64,000 bases of DNA from a bacterium 0.1xD8-71 (GTDB lineage: Bacteria > Bacillota > Clostridia > Lachnospirales > Lachnospiraceae). Within the stretch, counting starts at the first letter, position 1, and each line of letters begins with the position of its first letter. The stretch is taken from positions 51,418-115,417 of the forward strand of contig RAYR01000018.1 of assembly GCA_003612405.1 (NCBI GenBank). Direction: 5' to 3'. The notes under the pieces were generated by a model. The model did no database searches and was not told the DNA's origin. It saw nothing but the letters and a program-made list of their open reading frames with translations. The translations under genes were made by a program, and so were the position numbers. Positions 57,650-64,000 of this stretch are shown in pieces.

Positions 57650-59065
57650 TTACTTTAAATCCAGATAGCTCTCGAACAATTCGCAAAATGCGGCTGCATC
57701 ATCTTTCTGTTTCATTTCGCAGAAGATTCTCAATAGAGGCTCTGTTCCGGAAAATCTTACAGATATCCAGCCCCCATCCTTCAGGTAGATCTTAAGGCCG
57801 TCCAGATAGGAAATGCGGTCGATATCATAAGGAATCTGAGGCAGTTCCTTATCTTCCAGGATCTGCTTGTAAATTTCCACCTTTCTCTGAGGACTGAAAC
57901 GATAGTCCCTTTCTTCCAGTGCCATACCGCCGTATTCTTTGCGTATGGTTTCCATGATCTGGGAGAGCGGCATCCCTGTTACGGCGATCATTTCCACTAA
58001 AAGAGCGGAAGCATAGATGCCGTCCTTGCCTTTGATGTGTCCTCGTACGGCCATGCCGCCTGAGGATTCTCCGCCGATGATGGCGTCCGTGGCAAACATT
58101 TTGGCGGAGATGTGTTTGAAACCCACCGGAACTTCATAACAGGACTGGCCGAAACTTTCTGCAACCCGGTCCAATAGATGGGTGGTGCAGATGTTTCTGA
58201 CCGCAGCCCCGTGCCATCCCTTATATTTTACCAGATAATAGTATAACAATACGAGAATGTCATTGGGATGGAGGAAGTTACCTTTATCGTCGATGACACC
58301 GATTCTGTCTGCATCTCCGTCCGTGGCGATACCAAGATCACAGCGCCTGTCTATCACGTAATTTTGTAAGGTGCGGAGTGTCTCGGCCGTGGGGGCCGGC
58401 AGTTTACCGCCAAACAGGGTATCGTGTCTTTCGTGGATGGTCTCCACTTCGCACCGTGCGGTCATCAGAATGGTCTTTAAGGAAGTCTCACTGACACCAT
58501 ACATAGGGTCAAGAGCAACCCGCAGGCCGCGTTTTTTAATGATACCCATATCCACTGTGTCAATGATGCTGTCCAGGTATTCATTCAGTGGATAGATTTC
58601 TTCAATGAGGCCGGCATCGAGCCCTTCCTGATAGGTAAGATCCTCTACTGGAATGTCTGTCACTTCATTGATATATCTCTCGATATCGGCAGTTTGTTCC
58701 TCATCGGCATCCCGGCCGCCATGGGTAAAGACCTTGATACCGTTATAGATTGCCGGGTTGTGGCTTGCGGTAATCATCATGCCATAGTGAAATTCATGTT
58801 TCATCACATAAAACATGACAAGCGGTGTAGGGGCGGACTTATTGATAAGATAAGCCTTAATCCCTTCTCTGGCAAAGACCTGTGCCGCCCACTGCATTGC
58901 CTCCTTGGAGAGAAAACGTCTGTCGTAGCCTAACACGATGCCTTCCCCGGCAACATTTTCCTCCCGCATTTTGTCACAGATAGCTCTGGATAAGATCTGA
59001 ATATTTTCTCTTGTGAATCCGTCTCCGATAATGGCTCTCCAGCCGCCTGTACCAAATTGTATCAT
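57650..59065 (-). CDS. Phosphohexomutase (phosphoglucomutase or GlcNAc-phosphate mutase-like)
   Basis: Alpha-D-phosphohexomutase of 471 residues. The phosphoserine is Ser101 in TASHNPAIYNGIK, the metal loop is ATDGDADRIG, the sugar-binding loop GGESSGG and the phosphate-binding RFSGTEPLLRI. It directly follows the GH94 phosphorylase, so it should convert the 1-phosphate product to the 6-phosphate; if that product is GlcNAc-1-phosphate, then it acts as a GlcNAc-phosphate mutase. The ATG at 59065 has AGGAGGG eight bases upstream; a longer frame extends nine codons without a site. Confidence 0.9.
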   Translation of the reverse strand: MIQFGTGGWRAIIGDGFTRENIQILSRAICDKMREENVAGEGIVLGYDRRFLSKEAMQWAAQVFAREGIKAYLINKSAPTPLVMFYVMKHEFHYGMMITASHNPAIYNGIKVFTHGGRDADEEQTADIERYINEVTDIPVEDLTYQEGLDAGLIEEIYPLNEYLDSIIDTVDMGIIKKRGLRVALDPMYGVSETSLKTILMTARCEVETIHERHDTLFGGKLPAPTAETLRTLQNYVIDRRCDLGIATDGDADRIGVIDDKGNFLHPNDILVLLYYYLVKYKGWHGAAVRNICTTHLLDRVAESFGQSCYEVPVGFKHISAKMFATDAIIGGESSGGMAVRGHIKGKDGIYASALLVEMIAVTGMPLSQIMETIRKEYGGMALEERDYRFSPQRKVEIYKQILEDKELPQIPYDIDRISYLDGLKIYLKDGGWISVRFSGTEPLLRIFCEMKQKDDAAAFCELFESYLDLK

Positions 59066-59123
59066 AAATATCCCTCCTGTTTGTGCTGGCATGTCTTAAA
59101 ATGCCTGTTGGCTTCGTTGTATC

Positions 59124-61541
59124 TTACTCTGTGGTGCCAAGGATTACCTCAACAACATGTTCACTGTCCGCAGGCATCACAGGGATTTTATCCGTGAGCT
59201 GTCCGTCCAGACGTATTTCCTTTACCCCTTTCATGACACCGTCCGGATTACTTACCCGGATGTCATATCTGGCGCCGCGGAAAATACGAGTTGCGCTGAA
59301 ATTCTGCCAATCTGCCGGAATACAGGGATCGATTGTCAGACTGTCGTAATCCGGCCGGATGCCCAATATATATCTGGTGGCGGCAAAGTAGGCCCAGCCG
59401 CCGGAACCGGTCATAAAAGGATGCCTCGCCCTGCCGTGGGCACTGTGGTCTTTGCCTGCGATAAACTGACAATAGGAGTAAGGTTCGGCTTCTCTTATTT
59501 CAATCTTATCATTTTGCAGACAGGGACAGAGCGCATCGTAGAACTTCATGGCAAGATCACCTCTTCCTCTGGTGCAGGCAGCAGCCCATGCCCATGGATT
59601 GGGGTGGGAGAAGACTGCGCCGTTTTCTTTCAGTCCCGGATACACTCTGGTGACAAAGCCGATGTCATCATCAGGCACCGTGTAAGAAGGGGTATTCAAA
59701 AGGAGGCCGTAAGGTGTATAGAGATATTCGTCAATGGCTTTGAGAGCCATATCGGCTTTCTCATCATCGGCAGCACCTGAGAGGACTGCCCATGCGTTGG
59801 ACTCCAGATGTACTTTTCCTTCCCTGTCTTCCTGTGTCCCTATCTTCCTGCCCTTGGCAGTGATGCCCCGGATAAACCATTTTCCATCCCAGAGTTCTCG
59901 GTTGCAGACTTCTTTCACCTGGTCGGCAACCTTGGTATAGTGGTCTGCATCTTCTGGTTTATGCAGATAAGATGCCAGCTCAATAAAATGCTGTAGTGCC
60001 CAGTAGTGCAGGAAACTGACCATGGCGCTCTCGCCGCCGCCTAAATTCAGACAGTCGTTCCAGTCAGCCCGCAGTCCCTTGCAGATACCGGTCAAGCCAA
60101 CCTGTTCGGTAGAAAAGTCCAGAATTTTCTTTAAATGTCCGTAGACAGTTTCTGTCTCTTTGCTTCCTGATAGGAAGGTGTCCGCGTAGGGAAGTTCTCT
60201 GGAGGCAAAGGAGATATCACCTGTTTCCTTGATATATTCGGTAACAGCGCCTATCAGCCAGAGCGCGTCATCGGAGCAGGCGTCTTTAAGTCCGTGTATG
60301 ATGTTGTCTTTGTCCGGCTCCGGAATGACGGTGGGCGATTTAAAGGGTTTCGGGCCGTCGTTTTCTGCAAACCATTCCGGTTGGAAGAGATGCAGGCCAT
60401 AGCCTGTGCTGGTTAAGCCGCGCAGAAGCTGTTCGATACGTTCCCTGCATTTATCCGGATTGGAGTGGGGAACGGTCATGGCATCCTGTGCCGTGTCACG
60501 ATATCCAAGGCCTACCCGGCCGCCGACTTCGATGAAGGAGGCGAAGCGGGAGAACATCACGTTGATTTCCGACTGATACAACGTCCAGGTATTGATCATG
60601 GTATTCATGGCAGCACTGGGAGTCTGAATCTGTAGTTTGGAGAATTTGTCTTCCCAGTATGTTCTTAAATCAGCATAGACCAGATCCATGGTTTCGGGAT
60701 TTTCATATTTGGCACGTATACGTTTCCCTTCTTCCCGCCTGCCTTCTCCAAGCATGAAGATGATTCGTACTTCTTCACCGGGTTCCAGGGTCAGATCCTT
60801 TTGCAGACTGCCGCAGTGGTTGCCGCCTTTTTCATAGGAAGAAGAACACTTTCCGGAGGATACGGCAATCGGATTAGTCTCGGTGTTGTAGGTGCCGATA
60901 AACCGATCCCGCATACAGTCAAAGCCGTCAGGAGTCATGTTCATGGTAAAGTATTGATAGCCTTCCTCTTCATAGAATAAATCTTCCTCGATAATGCCAT
61001 CCTCATAGGAGGAGCCTGCACAGTAGAGACTCATCTGATAATTCTGGTTGTCGATCATAATGTGGTGGAAGGAAAATTCCAGATAGGAGAATACACTTAG
61101 ATTTCTAGAGGTATCTCCCGTGTTCTGAATCTTCACATCCCACAACTGGACGGCCTCGCCTCTGGGAATCACCATGGTCTGTGAGGCTTTGATGTCCTGG
61201 TAGTCACATTCATAGACAGTGTAGGACATGCCGTGACGGCAGCTGTACCTGGCGGCATCCAGCGGTTTGCCCACAGGCTGCCAGGAGACAGACCAGTAGT
61301 CGTTCCTGTCGTTATCTCTAATATAGATGTAAAATCCTGGCCTGTCCATAGGTATGGCATTGGCCCTGAAACGGCTGATCCGGTGGTACTCCGGTGTCTT
61401 GTAGAACAGATAGCCGCCGGCAGTATGATTGACCACTGCCGTCAGATTTTCCACGCCCAGATAGTTCGTCCATGAGCAGGGCAGATCGACTCTGTCGATC
61501 ACATATTCCCTGTTTTGGTCATCAAAATATCCATATTTCAT
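59124..61541 (-). CDS. chbP: GH94 phosphorylase, probably N,N'-diacetylchitobiose phosphorylase
   Basis: Protein of 805 residues that splits a beta-glycoside with phosphate. The catalytic acid is Asp493 in GLRADWNDCLNLGGGES; GGRVGLGYRDTAQD (341-353) and GRARHPFMTGSGGWAYFA form the substrate and phosphate sites. From memory the whole sequence, including the N-terminus MKYGYFDDQNREYVI, is close to Vibrio chitobiose phosphorylase (about 800 residues), rather than to cellobiose phosphorylase. The reaction would be (GlcNAc)2 + Pi to GlcNAc-1-phosphate + GlcNAc. Cytoplasmic, no signal peptide. First in the operon with the mutase. The specificity call is inference. Confidence 0.85.
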   Translation of the reverse strand: MKYGYFDDQNREYVIDRVDLPCSWTNYLGVENLTAVVNHTAGGYLFYKTPEYHRISRFRANAIPMDRPGFYIYIRDNDRNDYWSVSWQPVGKPLDAARYSCRHGMSYTVYECDYQDIKASQTMVIPRGEAVQLWDVKIQNTGDTSRNLSVFSYLEFSFHHIMIDNQNYQMSLYCAGSSYEDGIIEEDLFYEEEGYQYFTMNMTPDGFDCMRDRFIGTYNTETNPIAVSSGKCSSSYEKGGNHCGSLQKDLTLEPGEEVRIIFMLGEGRREEGKRIRAKYENPETMDLVYADLRTYWEDKFSKLQIQTPSAAMNTMINTWTLYQSEINVMFSRFASFIEVGGRVGLGYRDTAQDAMTVPHSNPDKCRERIEQLLRGLTSTGYGLHLFQPEWFAENDGPKPFKSPTVIPEPDKDNIIHGLKDACSDDALWLIGAVTEYIKETGDISFASRELPYADTFLSGSKETETVYGHLKKILDFSTEQVGLTGICKGLRADWNDCLNLGGGESAMVSFLHYWALQHFIELASYLHKPEDADHYTKVADQVKEVCNRELWDGKWFIRGITAKGRKIGTQEDREGKVHLESNAWAVLSGAADDEKADMALKAIDEYLYTPYGLLLNTPSYTVPDDDIGFVTRVYPGLKENGAVFSHPNPWAWAAACTRGRGDLAMKFYDALCPCLQNDKIEIREAEPYSYCQFIAGKDHSAHGRARHPFMTGSGGWAYFAATRYILGIRPDYDSLTIDPCIPADWQNFSATRIFRGARYDIRVSNPDGVMKGVKEIRLDGQLTDKIPVMPADSEHVVEVILGTTE

Positions 61542-61727
61542 AATACTCCCCCATTTCCGGAGCGTCAGCCCGCTCCCGGCATTGTTTTTAATTTCCCTTG
61601 ATTGTATTATAAAGTAGAGTGAAGCGTCTGGGAATGGATGAGGATGTGATAATTTGCCGATTTTTGTTAAGTGGGTTGTGAAAACCAGAAGGGAATTGCC
61701 GTGACGGCGGTTTGTGGAGGGATGCAG

Positions 61728-62954
61728 GTGAAGGACAGGGGTAAGAGAATTGTATGTATTGTTGGATTGCTTTTACTATGGTGCATCGGTATTGGGGCGG
61801 GTATTCCTGCTTCTCCGGAGAGAGTGGGGGTTCCGGTACCCAGGCTGAAATTGGGCAATATGGAGGGAGAGATAATAGACTATCGTTGGCCGGAGCACTG
61901 TATCAGGGTAGATGATACGACGGTATTGATTGTAAATGATTATTTCTTTCTGGATGGTTTTTACAGACAGAGGGTATTTTTTCTTGCCGAAGCGCCGGAT
62001 TTTACATTGCGGGAAGTTTATCGTCACGATTATAAAGAGGTGCCGGAGGAGGTCCTTCAATATCATAGCAGGTATGAATATGTGAACTGGCGGATGGCAT
62101 GGCCGATTCCTGTACAGGACGGTTATGTCTATGAGGTGGACAAAAGGCTGTATCATGTGTCCGGAGATTTTAAGGAGAACGAGGAAGTATGCGATCTCAG
62201 AGTGCTTATGGGGGATTTGTATGACTTATATTATGCGGAAGATACAGAAGGGATGACCTGCGATATCAGTGCAGATGTAAAAAGGCTGTTGGCATGTACC
62301 AATAAAGGGCTTTATGAATATAATCTGGAAAGTAAAGAGGCGAAACTTCTTGAGAAATCTGTCTTTAAACCCCATGAACATATTGAGGATGACGGAGACT
62401 GCCTATGCGGGGTGCCCGAATATGATTTTGTGGGTCCTGCGAGGGTGAGTTATACGCCCGATAACCGGGGCTATGTTTTTCTGACGGTGGATGCAACGCA
62501 GGATGCATGGGGAGAGATTACGGGCATTACGTTAAGATCTTTTGAAGATAAAACGCTGTATCATAAACAGATTGACGAATACAGCGGGGATTATAAATGG
62601 ATGAATACGAAAGAGAAGGATTATCTGGCTGTGTTTTACCGGGAGAATGAGGAGGCCTGTCTGGATTTGGTGGAGACTGATACAGGGAAGAGCGTGACTT
62701 ATAAGCTGCCGGACGAAATTGTGCATGGTGATATTATGGATATATCATTCATAGATGAGCACCATCTGCTTTACCGTACACCTTATGATGATGAGACAAG
62801 GTCGGTTTCTTTTGAAATATACCAGTTACCTGATGGGGTGGAAGAGCTTCCTATACCTAAACAGAGGACGGGCAGGTTTAACTGGAAAGTAACAGTACTG
62901 GGAGAGGGCGGCTGGATTGGATATGATACGATTGTAAAATATCCGGAGTTGTAA
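61728..62954 (+). CDS. Hypothetical membrane-anchored protein
   Basis: Protein of 408 residues. One N-terminal hydrophobic segment (IVCIVGLLLLWCIGIGAGI) anchors a mostly beta-rich extracellular domain that may be a propeller (YVYEVDKRLYHVSGDF, NKGLYEYNLESKEAKLLE). The GTG at 61728 is chosen because TGGAGGG lies six bases before it; an ATG at 61722 would have the site directly adjoining. No catalytic motif is recognised. It is divergent from the phosphorylase gene and precedes spoVT. Confidence 0.65.
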   Translation: MKDRGKRIVCIVGLLLLWCIGIGAGIPASPERVGVPVPRLKLGNMEGEIIDYRWPEHCIRVDDTTVLIVNDYFFLDGFYRQRVFFLAEAPDFTLREVYRHDYKEVPEEVLQYHSRYEYVNWRMAWPIPVQDGYVYEVDKRLYHVSGDFKENEEVCDLRVLMGDLYDLYYAEDTEGMTCDISADVKRLLACTNKGLYEYNLESKEAKLLEKSVFKPHEHIEDDGDCLCGVPEYDFVGPARVSYTPDNRGYVFLTVDATQDAWGEITGITLRSFEDKTLYHKQIDEYSGDYKWMNTKEKDYLAVFYRENEEACLDLVETDTGKSVTYKLPDEIVHGDIMDISFIDEHHLLYRTPYDDETRSVSFEIYQLPDGVEELPIPKQRTGRFNWKVTVLGEGGWIGYDTIVKYPEL

Positions 62955-62969
62955 AATATTTTATTACAT

Positions 62970-62998
62970 GCATATAATTTCCTGCTTTACAAATAATA
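62970..62998 (+). promoter_or_regulatory. Possible forespore (sigma-F/G) promoter of spoVT
   Basis: GCATA (62970-62974), 17 bases, AATAATA (62992-62998). It resembles the sigma-G pattern GNATR-N16/18-CATNNTA with the first -10 base different. SpoVT is under sigma-G in Bacillus. Confidence 0.4.
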
Positions 62999-63068
62999 GT
63001 AAAAACGTAGAGAAAAGAAAATATAAAGTCACACTACGACTATGATTGGCAGATGGAGGTTATATGAT

Positions 63069-63611
63069 ATGAAAGCAACTGGTATAGTCAGACGAATAGA
63101 TGATCTGGGACGTATTGTAATTCCAAAGGAAATCCGCAGGACTCTCCGTATCAGGGAATCGGATCCGCTGGAAATTTTTACCGACAGGGAGGGTGAGATC
63201 ATTCTCAAAAAATATTCTCCTATTGGCGAGATGGGCACTTTTGCGAAACAGTATGCGGAGAGTATGGCGCAGGTGTCGGGACATATTGCAATGATTTCCG
63301 ACAGGGATCAGTTCATTGCGGTATCCGGCGGTATGAAAAATCTGCTGGGTAAGTCCATCAGCAGGGAACTGGAGGAGAAGATCAATCACAGGGAAAGTCT
63401 GGTGGCGGCCAAAGGTGACAGGAACTTCATCCAGGTCAGCACCGACGCGGATGAGTTTCAACATGAGGCCATCAGCCCGATTATCTGTGAGGGGGATGTG
63501 ATCGGATCCGTGATTTTGTTGGAGACGGACCATAAATCCAAAATGGGAGAAGTGGAGCAGAAGCTGATTCAGTCGGCAGCAGGCTTCCTTGGAAGACAGA
63601 TGGAACAGTAA
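63069..63611 (+). CDS. spoVT: Stage V sporulation protein T
   Basis: Transcription regulator of 180 residues. The N-terminal AbrB-like DNA-binding domain is MKATGIVRRIDDLGRIVIPKEIRRTLRI, and the C-terminal GAF-like domain runs from about 55 to 178 (AQVSGHIAMISDRDQFIAVSG and SPIICEGDVIGSVILLE). It controls late forespore genes in spore formers. The ATG at 63069 is fixed by GGAGG at 63055-63059. It supports the view that the organism sporulates. Confidence 0.95.
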   Translation: MKATGIVRRIDDLGRIVIPKEIRRTLRIRESDPLEIFTDREGEIILKKYSPIGEMGTFAKQYAESMAQVSGHIAMISDRDQFIAVSGGMKNLLGKSISRELEEKINHRESLVAAKGDRNFIQVSTDADEFQHEAISPIICEGDVIGSVILLETDHKSKMGEVEQKLIQSAAGFLGRQMEQ

Positions 63612-63615
63612 AGAA

Positions 63616-63656
63616 GGCTGTCGTCATGACCATAATGGTCGGACGACAGCCCTTTT
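63616..63656. terminator. Terminator between spoVT and the nuclease-like gene
   Basis: GGCTGTCGTC / GACGACAGCC (63616-63625 with 63642-63651) with inner GACC/GGTC, followed by CTTTT on the plus strand. The minus strand run is weaker, so termination of the opposite gene is less certain. Confidence 0.8.
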
Positions 63657-63658
63657 CG

Positions 63659-64000
63659 CTATTTGATTTTAAGTTTTTCTATTTCGGTACGTAGTTCTTG
63701 GATAAGGGCGTCTTTTTCCGCAATAATCTTGTTGTAGGTGCGGATATCCCGATAGTATTCTTCCCGGTCCAGACAGCGTTTGCGGATATTTGCCTCGGCA
63801 CTTAACAGGAAGATGGTGTCGGAAGCTTCCCTGATAGAGTCGTTTTTGGATGCCAGCATACGGATTTCCTCCCAGGTGGTTGCTTTGAAGAGTTTCGCCC
63901 AATGGTCAATCTGGTACTTTTTGTCTTCCTCAGTTGCCAGGTCTGTTCGAGATAAGTTTACCACACTTAAGGTAAAATTGTCACTATAAATCTCATGGTT
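63659..64000 (-). CDS. Rpn/PD-(D/E)XK nuclease-like protein (5' part outside window)
   Basis: C-terminal 113 residues of a protein whose frame stays open to the last base. The segment YSDNFTLSVVNLSRTDLATEEDKKYQIDHWAKLFKATTWEEIRMLA is characteristic, from memory, of the Rpn family of recombination-promoting nuclease or putative transposase proteins. A C-terminal coiled-coil helix (IIAEKDALIQELRTEIEKLKIK) follows. The catalytic core would lie outside the window, so activity cannot be judged. Confidence 0.65.
   Translation of the reverse strand, partial: NHEIYSDNFTLSVVNLSRTDLATEEDKKYQIDHWAKLFKATTWEEIRMLASKNDSIREASDTIFLLSAEANIRKRCLDREEYYRDIRTYNKIIAEKDALIQELRTEIEKLKIK

Noticed and set aside
59124..61541. 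Cellobiose phosphorylase
   Set aside because: The N-terminus and the region around the catalytic Asp are closer, as I recall, to chitobiose phosphorylase, and the neighbouring nagB supports an amino sugar; still not excluded by assay.

Overview
The window looks like chromosomal DNA of a spore-forming, motile, Gram-positive anaerobe of the Clostridia, most likely Lachnospiraceae. This is inferred from the gene families: clostridial glgC/glgD pair, spoVG, spoVT, QueT, DnaD/DnaI-type loader genes, YesM/YesN-type two-component systems, DUF624 and family-specific hypothetical proteins. No rRNA, tRNA, CRISPR array or complete insertion sequence is visible. Only the last gene, a partial Rpn/PD-(D/E)XK nuclease-like protein, hints at mobile DNA.

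Bases 1-6370 hold the ATP synthase operon from the end of atpB to atpC, closed by a terminator. The c subunit has the residues of a sodium-binding ring. Two tandem copies of a double-hairpin repeat lie between atpE and atpF; a third copy lies 51 kb away behind an ABC permease, and the copies differ by compensating changes in the stems. Bases 6481-16583 carry a methyltransferase, a large membrane-anchored protein, a HAD phosphatase, a YczE-like membrane protein, queT behind a preQ1-type leader, and a dnaD - dnaI-like - PRPP synthetase-like operon. Bases 16857-26349 are housekeeping: murC, glgC-glgD, spoVG, pth, mfd and a Cys-rich protein. Bases 26666-33011 have two very small proteins, a cysteine desulfurase, a lipoprotein, and a hydrolase - membrane MurF-like - ddl operon.

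Bases 33018-48221 form an acidic-polysaccharide locus: a YesM/YesN-type sensor/regulator pair and a heparinase-like gene on the minus strand, and divergently an ABC sugar importer, GH88, DUF2264, DUF624, a discoidin-like protein, kduI and kduD. Imported unsaturated oligosaccharides would be cut by GH88 and the released uronate converted by KduI and KduD to 2-keto-3-deoxygluconate. Both the heparinase-like and DUF2264 genes are broken by one in-frame stop codon each.

Bases 48230-50662 encode a flagellin with an inserted HExxH metalloprotease domain (the flagellinolysin family), behind a sigma-D-type promoter. Bases 50752-61541 form an amino-sugar locus on the minus strand: a GH94 phosphorylase closely resembling N,N'-diacetylchitobiose phosphorylase, a hexose-phosphate mutase, a sensor kinase, an ABC importer, a response regulator and nagB. 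This suggests uptake and phosphorolysis of chitobiose feeding fructose-6-phosphate. Proteolytic flagella, uronate-rich glycans and amino sugars together fit life on mucus or host or fungal glycans, but that is inference. The window ends with a hypothetical membrane protein, spoVT and the partial nuclease-like gene.

All family calls rest on reading the sequences and on remembered family features; no database search was run.
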